Source: Gephyromycinifex aptenodytis
GTDB lineage: Bacteria > Actinomycetota > Actinomycetes > Actinomycetales > Dermatophilaceae
Reading direction: 5' to 3'
Length of the DNA: 64,000 bases
NCBI RefSeq assembly: GCF_012277275.1
Contig: NZ_CP051155.1
Location: 1,674,001-1,738,000, forward strand
Each line of letters starts with the position of its first letter. Position 1 is the first letter of the stretch. The notes beneath the pieces are model-generated. The model was not told the origin of the DNA. It ran no database searches and was given only the letters and a program-made list of their open reading frames with translations. Below are positions 40,550 to 48,926 of this stretch, one piece after another. Both the position numbers and the translations under genes were made by a program.

Positions 40550-40565
40550 ATACCCCCTCGGGCAT
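40550..40565 (+). promoter_or_regulatory. Possible CsoR-family operator
   Basis: ATACCCCCTCGGGCAT at 40550-40565 is a near-perfect inverted repeat with a C/G tract flanked by A/T, the shape bound by CsoR/CstR-type tetramers. It lies 40 bases before the regulator gene at 40605 and overlaps a TATACC that could be a -10. Confidence 0.4.
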
Positions 40566-40604
40566 GAGAGCCTGGCCCCCTTGTCGCCAGACGAAGGAGA
40601 GCAC

Positions 40605-40862
40605 ATGGTCCAGATCGATCCGGCCAGCACGACCGCGGTTGCCAACCGCCTCAAGCGCGCTCAGGGCCAGCTCGGCGGCATCCTGGCGATGATCGAGAGC
40701 GGGCGCGAGTGCGAAGACATCGTCACCCAGCTCGCAGCAGTGAGCAAGGCAGTGGACCGCGCCGCCTTCACGCTCATCGCGCAAGGTATGCGGCAGTGTG
40801 TCCAGGCCGGCGATGACCTGGACACCACCAAGCTTGAGAAGGTCTTCCTCTCCCTCGCATAG
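40605..40862 (+). CDS. CsoR/DUF156-family regulator, persulfide-sensor-like
   Basis: The 85-residue all-helical protein begins its domain with 'ANRLKRAQGQLGGILAMIES' and keeps Cys36 ('GRECEDIVTQL') and Cys65 ('GMRQCVQAG') of the copper-sensor numbering. Position 61, where CsoR has its copper-binding His, is Gly. Loss of that His with two retained Cys is the pattern of CstR-type sensors of reactive sulfur, so copper sensing is unlikely. AAGGAG precedes the ATG. No rhodanese, copper pump or other usual target is adjacent; a possible operator lies just upstream, so it may regulate only itself locally. Confidence 0.9.
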   Translation: MVQIDPASTTAVANRLKRAQGQLGGILAMIESGRECEDIVTQLAAVSKAVDRAAFTLIAQGMRQCVQAGDDLDTTKLEKVFLSLA

Positions 40863-40966
40863 TGACTGCAGCACCAGCGGCCCCGCTCCACCCTTCGCAG
40901 GATGCAGCGGGGAGACCTAGGCCCCTGCGGGCCTGTAACGTTGGTGTACGCCCGACTTCCGGGCAT

Positions 40967-41053
40967 GGAGGGCTCGCATAGTGGCCTAGTGCGGCGGTCT
41001 TGAAAACCGCTATGTCGGCAACGGCATCGTGGGTTCGAATCCCACGCCCTCCG
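40967..41053 (+). tRNA. tRNA-Ser (anticodon TGA)
   Basis: The plus strand forms a class II tRNA with acceptor GGAGGGC/GCCCTCC, discriminator G, a loop CTTGAAA giving anticodon TGA, a long variable arm and a GGTTCGAATCC T-arm. CCA is not encoded. With the CGA and GCT species it is the third serine tRNA in the window. Confidence 0.95.
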
Positions 41054-41107
41054 CGCGAGGGCACGGTTCCAGTCATAGAGTCGTGCCAGTCGACGAAAGG
41101 AAACACC

Positions 41108-41425
41108 ATGTACAGGCTTACCTTCCTGGCAGGCGCAGCAGTCGGATACGTCCTCGGCACCCGCGCAGGGCGCGGACGCTATGAGGAAATGAAGCAGCAG
41201 GCGGACGCGCTGTGGCACGACCCCCGAGTCCAGGAGAAGGTCTCCACCGCAAGCCAGACGGTCAAGGAAAAGGCCCCCGATGTCAGCGCCAAGCTCGCCG
41301 AGGTGGCGGGTCAGGCGACGGCAGCGGCCAAGGAAAAGGTCAGCGGCGACTCCAAGGACGACATGCTCATCGGCAGCGAGTCCGGTAGCGACTACGTCCC
41401 GCACGAGACCAAGTTCCAGTCGTGA
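41108..41425 (+). CDS. Small YtxH-like membrane-associated protein
   Basis: The 105-residue protein starts with a glycine-zipper hydrophobic segment ('LTFLAGAAVGYVLGTRAGRG') followed by a long charged amphipathic helix ('YEEMKQQADALWHDPRVQEK', 'VSTASQTVKEKAPDVSAKL'). This is the pattern of YtxH-type proteins often induced by stress. AAGGAA precedes the ATG. It overlaps the next small gene by four bases (GTGA), so the two are translated together. Function unknown. Confidence 0.8.
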   Translation: MYRLTFLAGAAVGYVLGTRAGRGRYEEMKQQADALWHDPRVQEKVSTASQTVKEKAPDVSAKLAEVAGQATAAAKEKVSGDSKDDMLIGSESGSDYVPHETKFQS

Positions 41426-41622
41426 CCTCCCCCGCGAGCGAGGACGCCGCCGCTGAGCGCGCCGAGTTGCTCCCGGAGGAGATCGCAGCAGGCAGCGATG
41501 ACCCGCAGGCGCAAGCCGAGGCCATCCTCGAGGAGTCTCAAGAGCGCGTGAACGGGCTCACCTCGCAGCAGAGCAGTCAAAGTGAGCAGCGCAGCGCCGA
41601 AGAGGCCAGCAGCTCCTGTTAA
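41422..41622 (+). CDS. Small acidic disordered protein, 66 residues
   Basis: A GTG overlapping the previous stop opens a 66-residue frame rich in Glu, Ala, Gln and Ser, with 'EAILEESQERVNGLTSQQSS' as its core and a C-terminal Cys. No fold or family is recognised, but the translational coupling and a strong terminator just after it support a real gene. It has no membrane segment and may be a partner of the YtxH-like protein. Confidence 0.65.
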   Translation: MTSPASEDAAAERAELLPEEIAAGSDDPQAQAEAILEESQERVNGLTSQQSSQSEQRSAEEASSSC

Positions 41623-41634
41623 ACCGTGCTCGTC

Positions 41635-41673
41635 AGTGAAGGCCGCAACCCCGGTGGGGTTGCGGCCTTCACT
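41635..41673. terminator. Perfect 18-bp hairpin, bidirectional terminator
   Basis: AGTGAAGGCCGCAACCCC at 41635-41652 and its exact complement at 41656-41673 flank a three-base loop. It separates the small plus-strand pair from cysE on the minus strand. Confidence 0.92.
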
Positions 41674-41690
41674 ATGAGCGTGGCTCGGCG

Positions 41691-42482
41691 CTAGATCCAG
41701 AGAGCTGGCTCGGCGAACATCGCCTCGTAGGGGTCCTCGCGCTGGGCGAGCGCACGATGGCGCGCCGGCACCCCGGTCGCCACGTGGTACTCCGGCACGT
41801 CTTTGACCACCACCGAGTTCGCGCCGATCTGCGCCCCTTCGCCGAGCTCGACCGGCCCGAGCACCTTGGCGCCGGCACCGATGGTGACGTTGTCGCCCAG
41901 AGTGGGGTGGCGCTTGCCCTTGGCGAGGGTACGGCCACCGAGGGTGACCCCGTGATACAGCATCACGTCATCCCCGACCTGTGAGGTCTCGCCGATGACT
42001 ACACCCATACCGTGATCGATGAAGAAGCGTCGCCCGATATCGGCCCCGGGGTGAATCTCGACCCCGGTCGCGGTACGCGCCAGATTCGACAGCACCCGGG
42101 CCGGCAACTTCAAGGACTCTCGCTGCCACATCTGGTGCGCCACCCGATGCGCCCAGATGGCATGCAACCCCGGCGAAACGATTGCCATCTGCACCTTGGA
42201 TGTCGCCGCTGGGTCACGCTCGACCGCTGCCTGCAGGTCCTCCACGACGGTCTCCTTCACCCGGCGCAGCCAGCCCGCCCGCGACGCGAGGGTCTTCCTG
42301 GCGGCGGGGTGGGTGGGGCAGGCTGCCCCGACGCACAGGCACGCCTCGTCCTGAGCTGCCGGTTGCGGGTACTGCTTGCGTGCACGTCGCTGCTGCGCAG
42401 CGGCGTTGAGCGGTTGATGGCCGCAGCGGGTTTCATCGGCTGGCCCGAGCTGGGTGTTCTCGGTGATCTGAACCTGGCTCAC
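41691..42482 (-). CDS. cysE: Serine O-acetyltransferase, possibly with N-terminal extension
   Basis: CysE makes O-acetylserine from serine and acetyl-CoA for cysteine synthesis. The catalytic core has left-handed beta-helix repeats ('[20 protein letters not shown]', '[20 protein letters not shown]', '[19 protein letters not shown]', '[20 protein letters not shown]'). I placed the start at the GTG 42482 because GGAG precedes it at five bases and it lies 35 bases after cysK. This gives a 74-residue extension with '[10 protein letters not shown]' and '[12 protein letters not shown]'. A core-only start at GTG 42260 (189 residues) fits the usual length but has a weak ribosome site and would leave a 257-base gap. 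Enzyme identity is firm; the start is not. Confidence 0.9.
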   Translation of the reverse strand: MSQVQITENTQLGPADETRCGHQPLNAAAQQRRARKQYPQPAAQDEACLCVGAACPTHPAARKTLASRAGWLRRVKETVVEDLQAAVERDPAATSKVQMAIVSPGLHAIWAHRVAHQMWQRESLKLPARVLSNLARTATGVEIHPGADIGRRFFIDHGMGVVIGETSQVGDDVMLYHGVTLGGRTLAKGKRHPTLGDNVTIGAGAKVLGPVELGEGAQIGANSVVVKDVPEYHVATGVPARHRALAQREDPYEAMFAEPALWI

Positions 42483-42517
42483 GAACGCTCCTGGAAGATG
42501 ATGGGACGAGATTCGCG

Positions 42518-43462
42518 TCAGTCGCGCAGGCCGTCGAAGAGGACGGTCGACAGGTAGCGCTCTCCGAAGGAGGGGATGATGACCACGATCGTCTTGCCGG
42601 CGTTCTCTGCTCGAGCAGCTACCTGCGAGGCGGCACACAGCGCCGCACCCGAGGAGAGACCCACGAGCAGGCCCTCCTGAGTGGCAGCCTTGCGCGCGAA
42701 CTCCACCGAGTGCTCGATGTCGACGTCGATGACCTCGTCGTACAGATCGGTGTCCAGTACCTCAGGCACGAAGTTGGCGCCCAGGCCCTGGATCATGTGC
42801 GGGCCCGGCTGGCCGCCGTTGAGGATGGGCGATTCGGCCGGTTCCACCGCAACGAGCTGCAGTTCGGGCTTGCGCTCCTTGAGCGTGCGGCCGATGCCGG
42901 TGATGGTGCCCCCGGTGCCAACGCCGGCCACGACGATGTCGACAGCGCCGTCGGTGTCTTTCCAGATCTCTTCGGCGGTGGTGCGGCTGTGCACCGCCGG
43001 GTTGGCTTCGTTGGCGAACTGGCGGGCCAAGACCCCGCCCCGCTCGGCCACGATGGCCTCGGCGCGCTGCACCGCACCCCGCATACCTTCTGCGCCTGGG
43101 GTGAGCACCACCTCGGCACCGAACGCACGAAGCAGCGCCTTGCGCTCGGCGCTCATCGTCTCGGGCATGGTGAGCACGACCGGGTAGCCGCGGGCGGCGC
43201 CGACCATGGCCAGCGCAATCCCGGTGTTGCCACTGGTCGCCTCGACGATGGTGCCCCCGGGCTTGAGCTCTCCGCAGGCTTCGGCGGCGTCAACGATCGC
43301 CACCCCGATACGGTCCTTGACGGAGTTGGCCGGGTTGTAGAACTCCAGCTTGGCTGCCAGCGTCACGCCCGAATCGGCGGTGTCGATGATCCGGTTGATG
43401 CGTACAAGAGGGGTGTTGCCGACGAGGGCAGTGACGTCGTCATGGATGGGCACAGCAGGCAC
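42518..43462 (-). CDS. cysK: Cysteine synthase A (O-acetylserine sulfhydrylase)
   Basis: CysK joins O-acetylserine and sulfide to give cysteine, using PLP. The 314-residue product has the PLP lysine in '[18 protein letters not shown]', the substrate loop '[20 protein letters not shown]' and the phosphate-binding '[20 protein letters not shown]'. The N-terminus '[17 protein letters not shown]' is typical. It starts at a GTG. It precedes cysE in one operon, giving the whole serine-to-cysteine route. An inverted repeat at 43494-43512 upstream may be an operator. Confidence 0.97.
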   Translation of the reverse strand: MPAVPIHDDVTALVGNTPLVRINRIIDTADSGVTLAAKLEFYNPANSVKDRIGVAIVDAAEACGELKPGGTIVEATSGNTGIALAMVGAARGYPVVLTMPETMSAERKALLRAFGAEVVLTPGAEGMRGAVQRAEAIVAERGGVLARQFANEANPAVHSRTTAEEIWKDTDGAVDIVVAGVGTGGTITGIGRTLKERKPELQLVAVEPAESPILNGGQPGPHMIQGLGANFVPEVLDTDLYDEVIDVDIEHSVEFARKAATQEGLLVGLSSGAALCAASQVAARAENAGKTIVVIIPSFGERYLSTVLFDGLRD

Positions 43463-43493
43463 CTTCCGCAGGGGTGAAATCGAACGGGTACGA

Positions 43494-43512
43494 CGGCCAT
43501 AACGGATGGCCG
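43494..43512 (-). promoter_or_regulatory. Inverted repeat upstream of cysK
   Basis: CGGCCAT and ATGGCCG, separated by five bases, form a perfect seven-base inverted repeat 32 bases before the cysK start. Its place fits an operator or the start of a leader hairpin; the 290-base gap to the divergent Fe-S gene otherwise shows no gene. Confidence 0.4.
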
Positions 43513-43750
43513 CTTATCGGTATTCCAACTCGGCATTATGTTCCTACGGCGTGCGGCCTCGTTCTTGCCGCAGCCGACATCCGAGACAGGCAGTCCACAT
43601 CGTCAGGCAGACCTGCCGAAAACTCCCGCTCCGGACAGGCGCGGGGCCGCATAAATCCGCCCATCTGCCAACCTGCAAGCACCCCCTTGGCGACCGACGT
43701 CACAGGGCGAGCCGCAGACCCAACCCGGTTGCCTCCGTATCCTGCATTTC

Positions 43751-46700
43751 ATGTCAGCGCTGCAGATCACGGCGATCGTCCTGTGCCTCATCATCCCGAC
43801 GGTGGGATGGCTCCTGCTCGTCCGGCAGGTCTGGCGGTACACCAAGCTGTTCCGTTCGGGCGCCCCCGACCCGACCCGAACCAACCAGCCAGGGCGGCGA
43901 ACCGCGACCCTGCTGCGCGAGTTCCTCGGGCACACACGCATGGCACGACTGCCCGTGGTCGCCATCGCCCACTGGTTCACTGCGCTGGGCTTCCTCATCC
44001 TGTTCAGCACCCTGGTGAACGCGTTCTTCCAGCTCGTCTGGCCGGAGTTCCGGCTGCCGATCATCGGGCACTTCCCACCGTTCGAGTGGGTCGTCGAACT
44101 CTTCGCGTGGGGTTGCCTCATCGGCATCATCCTGCTGATGTCGATCCGCCAGAAGAACCACCCGCGCCGCGCCGCCGGTGAACGCGGGCGCCGTAGCCGA
44201 TTCTTCGGCTCCACCTGGTGGGAGGCCTACTTCGTCGAGATCATCATCCTGCTCGTCTCGATCTGCATCCTGTCGCTGCGCAGCCAGGAAGCCGCACTGG
44301 TCAAGTTCACCGAGCCGGAGACCACCGTGTGGGTGCACTTCCCACTCACAGCGTGGACGAGCGGCATCTGGGGCGGGCTGTCCGAGGAGTGGCTGCGCGA
44401 GTCGATCATCGTCGTCGCTGCGATCAAGATCCTCATCTCTTTCACCTGGATGATCACCGTCTCACTCACCCCGACGATGGGGGTGGCCTGGCACCGGTTC
44501 CTGGCGTTCTTCAACATTTGGTTCAAGCGCCACGCAGATGGGCGCACCTCCCTGGGTGAGTTGCAGCCGATGAAGGTCGGTGGCACGGCCGTGACGGCCG
44601 AGAACCTCGAAGAAGTGATGGAGCTGGCCGAGGGCGGGGACGGCGAGGAGGACGCCGAGATCTCCATGGGGGTCGGCAAGATCGACGATTTCACCTGGAA
44701 GCAACTCTTGGACTTCAGCACCTGCACCGAGTGCGGTCGCTGCCAGAGCCAGTGCCCGGCGTGGAACACCGACAAGCCGCTGTCGCCCAAGCTGCTCGTG
44801 ATGGCCATGCGAGACCACTCGAACGCGATGATGCCCTGGCTGACCGCGAGCGCTGAGGATCGTCCCGGCCTGCCCGAGCACACCCGCAAACTGGCCCAGG
44901 TCTCCCTGGTCGGTGACACCGGGTACGAGCAGGACCGGCCGCTGGCCGCCTACGACGCGCTGGGACCGGACGCGATCATCGACTCCGACGTGCTGTGGTC
45001 GTGCACCACCTGTGGCGCCTGCGTGGAGCAGTGCCCGGTCGACATCGAGCACGTCGACGCGATCGTGGACATGCGCCGCAACCAGGTGCTCATCGAGTCG
45101 GCTTTCCCGGCCGAGTTCGGTGGTCTGTTCAAGAACCTGGAGAGCAAGCAGAACCCGTGGGGCATGGCCCCCAAGATGCGGATGGACTGGGCCAAGGGCC
45201 TGGAGTTCGACATTCCGATCGTCGGCCAGGACGTGGAGGACCTCAGCTCGGTCGACTACCTGTTCTGGGTCGGCTGCGCCGGCGCCTTCGAGGACCGGGC
45301 CAAGAAGACAACGCGGGCGGTTGCGGAGTTGCTGGACGAGGCCGGAGTGTCCTTCGCGGTGCTGGGCGAGGGCGAAGCCTGCACAGGTGACTCTGCCCGT
45401 CGCGCCGGCAACGAGATCCTCTACCAGATGCTCGCTGCGCAGAACATCGAGATGTTGAACGAGGCGGGCGCTAAGAAGATCGTCGTCACCTGCGCCCACT
45501 GCTACAACACGTTGCGTAATGAGTACCCGCAGAACGGTGGCCAGTACGAGGTCGTACACCACACACAGTTGCTCAACCGCCTGGTGCGGGAGAAGAAGCT
45601 CGTTCCGGTCGCCCGCCCAGAGGAGCACCCCGGTCTGTCTTCGGCCAAGAAGGTCGCCTCGACGGGGCCGTCTGTCACCTACCACGACCCCTGCTACCTC
45701 GGCCGGCACAACCACGTCTACGCCCCACCACGTGAACTCATCGGTTCGCTGCCGGGCGTGGAACTGCGCGAGATGCCGCGTCACGGGCAGAAGTCGTTCT
45801 GCTGTGGTGCCGGTGGCGCCCGCATGTGGGCCGAGGAGAAGCTCGGAACCCGTGTCAACGGAAACCGCACCGCTGAGGCGGTAGCGACCGGCGCCGACCG
45901 TATCGCTATCGGTTGCCCGTTCTGTCGCGTCATGCTCAGCGACTCCCTGACTGCGATGCAGTCCGAGGGCGAGGCACGCGAAGAAGTCGAGGTCGTCGAC
46001 ATCGCCCAGATGCTGCTTGCCGCCGTCCGTCGTGGCGAGAGCCCCGACGCTTCGCAGGAGTTGGCGGCGACCGCCGCCGGCGAGCGGGGCGCACAACCGG
46101 ACACCGCCGCAGCCTCGGCCGACCAGTCGGGCGTGGCACAGGAAGCTGCTGAGGGCGGCCCGGCCGAAGTCGCCGCCTCGGATGCGACTGCGCAGGCTGC
46201 GCAAGAGGCCCGCGAGGAGATGCCGGGTCAGGACGCACCGGCCAAGAAGAAGGCCGGCGCAATGTCGGCAGCCGACGCCCTGGCGATGATGCAGGCCCAA
46301 TCCGGCAACGAAGCGGCAGAACCTGCCGCCGAGACACCGGCAGCACCGGCAGCAGCACCCAAGGGCAAGATGTCCGCAGCCGACGCCCTGGCGATGATGC
46401 AAGCCCAATCCGGCAACGAAGCGGCAGAACCTGCCGCCGAGACACCGGCAGCACCGGCAGCAGCACCCAAGGGCAAGATGTCCGCAGCCGACGCCCTGGC
46501 CATGATGCAAGCCCAATCCGGCAGCCAACCGGCAGAACCTGCCGCCGCTGCACCAGCAGCCGAAGCTCCGACAGCACCTGCGAAGCCCGCAGAGATGCCC
46601 AAGGGCAAGATGTCCGCAGCCGACGCCCTGGCCATGATGCAAGCCCAATCCGCCAGCCGACCGGCAGAACCTGCCGCCGCAGAACCTGCAACCGCTGCAC

Positions 46701-47725
46701 CAGCAGCCGAAGCGCCCACGGCACCTGCGAAGCCTGCCGGATCAGCAGCGGAGAAACCGGTGGCAATGCCCACCGGCAAGATGTCGGCAGCCGACGCCCT
46801 GGCCATGATGCAAGCCCAATCCGCCAGCCAACCGGCAGAATCTGCGGAACCGGCGGAACCAGCAGAACCGGTTGCCAAGGCTCCGGCTACCCCCGCAAAG
46901 GCTGCCGAGTCGGCACCCACGGCACCGGCTGATGCTCCTGCACAGCCGGCCCAGGCTGCGGCGCGAACAAGCCTGCCGACGGGCAAAATGACAGCTTCGG
47001 AAGCCCTCGCGGCCATGATGGCCGGCGCCGGGGACGCCGAACCACAGCCGGAGCCGGAGAGCGTCGCGCAGCCTGCCACGCAGGCCGAACCGGAGCAGGC
47101 CCCGGCCGCAGAGCAGCCCACACCGTCCGAGAAGAGCGGTACGGTCGCGGGTCCTTCGGAAGGCACTGAGCACGCGGCACCGCAGGCTGTAGAGCAGACC
47201 GAGGCGCAGACGCCTGCGGCTGCCTCCCCGGCGGCGGCAAGCCCGGCGCCGACCGCGAAGACCGTCCACCTGCCGAGCGGGCGGATGTCGGCGGCCGAGG
47301 CGCTCGCCCTCATGAAGGGGGCCCAGGCCGCGGCACCTGACCAGGAGGAACACCCCGCCCCTGGGCCGCAGGCGAGCCCGCAGCCTGAGACCGTGGCTGA
47401 ACCGGCCGAGGCCCCACAGCCGCCGGCCGAGGCAACGGCGACCCCGGCTACCGACCCAGAACCGGCCGCCGAACCCATGAACGACGCGGCCGCAACCTCG
47501 GCGCCAACGGCGGAACCTGAGAACGCAGCCGCGACAGGACTGGCTGCCGCTCCCGCCACCGACCCGGAACCGGCAGCCGAGGCCGACGCAGAACCAGCAC
47601 CGGCGCCCACCCCGAGCACACCGGCAAGCCCCGCGCGCTCCGGCGCCTGGGCCGCCGTACAGGAGGCCGCGGGCGGAAAGCCGATCTCGAGTTCGGAGGC
47701 CCTGAAGATCCTTCGGGGCGAGTAG
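43751..47725 (+). CDS. Membrane (Fe-S)-binding reductase, Rv0338c-like, with long repeat tail
   Basis: The 1324-residue protein has about six transmembrane helices (residues 5-245) of the kind found in heterodisulfide/nitrate reductase gamma-type heme subunits. Two 4Fe-4S motifs follow, 'CTECGRCQSQCP' near residue 325 and 'CTTCGACVEQCP' near 418, then two CCG domains ('HDPCYLGRHN' near 645, 'FCCGAGGARMW' near 684). This layout matches the mycobacterial iron-sulfur reductase Rv0338c, which is only about 880 residues. After residue 770 the chain becomes an Ala/Pro/Glu-rich tail with eight copies of a short helical motif (see repeat entry). It probably passes electrons between a membrane quinone and an unknown partner. 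It stands alone, divergent from cysK. Confidence 0.9.
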   Translation: MSALQITAIVLCLIIPTVGWLLLVRQVWRYTKLFRSGAPDPTRTNQPGRRTATLLREFLGHTRMARLPVVAIAHWFTALGFLILFSTLVNAFFQLVWPEFRLPIIGHFPPFEWVVELFAWGCLIGIILLMSIRQKNHPRRAAGERGRRSRFFGSTWWEAYFVEIIILLVSICILSLRSQEAALVKFTEPETTVWVHFPLTAWTSGIWGGLSEEWLRESIIVVAAIKILISFTWMITVSLTPTMGVAWHRFLAFFNIWFKRHADGRTSLGELQPMKVGGTAVTAENLEEVMELAEGGDGEEDAEISMGVGKIDDFTWKQLLDFSTCTECGRCQSQCPAWNTDKPLSPKLLVMAMRDHSNAMMPWLTASAEDRPGLPEHTRKLAQVSLVGDTGYEQDRPLAAYDALGPDAIIDSDVLWSCTTCGACVEQCPVDIEHVDAIVDMRRNQVLIESAFPAEFGGLFKNLESKQNPWGMAPKMRMDWAKGLEFDIPIVGQDVEDLSSVDYLFWVGCAGAFEDRAKKTTRAVAELLDEAGVSFAVLGEGEACTGDSARRAGNEILYQMLAAQNIEMLNEAGAKKIVVTCAHCYNTLRNEYPQNGGQYEVVHHTQLLNRLVREKKLVPVARPEEHPGLSSAKKVASTGPSVTYHDPCYLGRHNHVYAPPRELIGSLPGVELREMPRHGQKSFCCGAGGARMWAEEKLGTRVNGNRTAEAVATGADRIAIGCPFCRVMLSDSLTAMQSEGEAREEVEVVDIAQMLLAAVRRGESPDASQELAATAAGERGAQPDTAAASADQSGVAQEAAEGGPAEVAASDATAQAAQEAREEMPGQDAPAKKKAGAMSAADALAMMQAQSGNEAAEPAAETPAAPAAAPKGKMSAADALAMMQAQSGNEAAEPAAETPAAPAAAPKGKMSAADALAMMQAQSGSQPAEPAAAAPAAEAPTAPAKPAEMPKGKMSAADALAMMQAQSASRPAEPAAAEPATAAPAAEAPTAPAKPAGSAAEKPVAMPTGKMSAADALAMMQAQSASQPAESAEPAEPAEPVAKAPATPAKAAESAPTAPADAPAQPAQAAARTSLPTGKMTASEALAAMMAGAGDAEPQPEPESVAQPATQAEPEQAPAAEQPTPSEKSGTVAGPSEGTEHAAPQAVEQTEAQTPAAASPAAASPAPTAKTVHLPSGRMSAAEALALMKGAQAAAPDQEEHPAPGPQASPQPETVAEPAEAPQPPAEATATPATDPEPAAEPMNDAAATSAPTAEPENAAATGLAAAPATDPEPAAEADAEPAPAPTPSTPASPARSGAWAAVQEAAGGKPISSSEALKILRGE
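46262..47710 (+). repeat. Coding tandem repeat: MSAADALAMMQAQS helix module
   Basis: Five near-identical units begin at 46262, 46370, 46478, 46610 and 46781, each starting at the Met of 'MSAADALAMMQAQS' and separated by Ala/Pro/Glu linkers; the first two periods are exactly 108 bases. Three diverged copies follow ('GKMTASEALAAMMAGAG', 'GRMSAAEALALMKGAQ', 'KPISSSEALKILRGE'), the last ending the protein. The high DNA identity of early units suggests recent expansion. Confidence 0.9.
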
Positions 47726-47731
47726 GACAAC

Positions 47732-47774
47732 CGAAGCGGGGCTGGTCATCCACGGGGTGGCTAGCCCCGCTTCG
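47732..47774 (+). terminator. Terminator after the Fe-S reductase
   Basis: CGAAGCGGGGCT at 47732-47743 pairs exactly with AGCCCCGCTTCG at 47763-47774, starting seven bases past the stop codon. Confidence 0.8.
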
Positions 47775-47802
47775 TGTGCCCGGTCCCTTCTAGGCTGGCC
47801 CC

Positions 47803-48657
47803 ATGACAGCTGCCGGGCGCCACCTCGACTTCGCCGGCCACGACGTCCCCGCCTTGGGATTGGGGACCTGGTTCATGGGTGAGGGCCACCTGCCGCGAGC
47901 CCAGGAGGTGCGCGCGTTGCAGGCCGGTCTCGAACTCGGGCTGCGCGTGGTGGACACGGCGGAGATGTACGCCGACGGCAACGCTGAGAAGGTCGTCGGA
48001 GAGGCGCTACGTGGCCGCCGCGATGCGGCTGTCGTCGTCAGCAAGGTGTACCCGCACAATGCCTCCCGAAGCGGGGTCCGTGCCGCCTGCGAGCGGAGCC
48101 TGCGCCGACTGCACATCGAGAGCATTGACGTGTATCTGCTGCATTGGCGCGGCGGGGTTCCGTTGTCGGAAACCGTGGCCGGTTTCGAGGATCTGATCGC
48201 CGCCGGGCTGATCGGCAGTTGGGGGGTGTCCAACCTCGATCCGGACGACCTCGAAGAGTTGCTCGGCGTTCCGGGCGGACAGGCCTGCGCCACGAACCAG
48301 ATCCTGTACAACCTGACCCGACGCGGCCCTGAGCTCGACCTGCTCCCGAGGGCGCGGCAGGCCAGCATGCCGATCATGGCGTACTCCCCCATCGAGCAGG
48401 GCCGCCTGTTCGATGGGGGCCCCGGCGTCACCGCCCTGGGCAAGGTTGCGGCCAGACACCAGGCCAGCGCGGCACAGGTCGCTCTGGCGTGGTGCTTACG
48501 CGACGGCAACGTACTGGCCATCCCCAAGAGCGCTCGGGTGGAACACGTCCGCGAGAACGCAGCCGCGTTAGACCTGAACCTCACCGATGAGGACATCTCC
48601 ACCTTGGACGCGGCCTATCCACCACCACCGCAACCGATTCCGCTCCAGACACTCTGA
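47803..48657 (+). CDS. Aldo/keto reductase
   Basis: The 284-residue protein is an NADPH-dependent aldo/keto reductase with the catalytic tetrad visible: Asp and Tyr in 'RVVDTAEMYADGNAEKVV', Lys in 'AVVVSKVYPHNAS' and His in 'VYLLHWRGGVPLSET'. The NADP-binding C-terminal 'LAIPKSARVEHVRENAAAL' is present. It is similar in length to YeaE/DkgA-type enzymes reducing aldehydes such as methylglyoxal; the substrate is not fixed. It follows the Fe-S reductase after a terminator, so it has its own promoter. Confidence 0.93.
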   Translation: MTAAGRHLDFAGHDVPALGLGTWFMGEGHLPRAQEVRALQAGLELGLRVVDTAEMYADGNAEKVVGEALRGRRDAAVVVSKVYPHNASRSGVRAACERSLRRLHIESIDVYLLHWRGGVPLSETVAGFEDLIAAGLIGSWGVSNLDPDDLEELLGVPGGQACATNQILYNLTRRGPELDLLPRARQASMPIMAYSPIEQGRLFDGGPGVTALGKVAARHQASAAQVALAWCLRDGNVLAIPKSARVEHVRENAAALDLNLTDEDISTLDAAYPPPPQPIPLQTL

Positions 48658-48795
48658 GCAACGCACGGAGAGCGCGCGCGGGCCCCGCGACCTCGACCCG
48701 AGCGCCGCAGCCACAACTGTGCCGGGTGGAGGCCCGTCAGTGAGCCGGCCATTCGGAGCGGGCAGCTACCGCCCTGCCGCTCTGCCGCTGCGGCG

Positions 48796-48845
48796 CCGCA
48801 CCTGTTCCTCGAGCCGCGCACTGGCAGCCTGACGAACAGGTGCGG
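48796..48845. terminator. Inverted repeat between converging genes
   Basis: CCGCACCTGTTC at 48796-48807 pairs exactly with GAACAGGTGCGG at 48834-48845 across a 26-base loop, between the aldo/keto reductase and the converging ABC exporter genes. Confidence 0.6.
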
Positions 48846-48926
48846 TCCATCGCGGTACGAGCCTGGCACCCGGGGGCCCGCCTTTTCAACCTTCGGCGGC
48901 CAGGGGCGTCCCCCAGGTCAGGGGCC

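Noticed and set aside
43463-43750. T-box or other riboswitch before cysK
   Set aside because: I could not find a T-box sequence, specifier stem or terminator/antiterminator pair; only a short inverted repeat is present.
44462-46648. A 728-codon open frame on the minus strand opposite the Fe-S reductase, plus other very long antisense frames there
   Set aside because: High-GC codon use on the plus strand leaves few stops on the other strands. The plus frame has clear Fe-S and CCG motifs and the antisense product is Leu/Arg/Gly-rich without domains.
46262-47000. CRISPR-like or satellite repeat array
   Set aside because: Repeat units keep the reading frame, vary by whole codons and translate to a conserved helix module, so they are coding repeats and not spacers between palindromic repeats.
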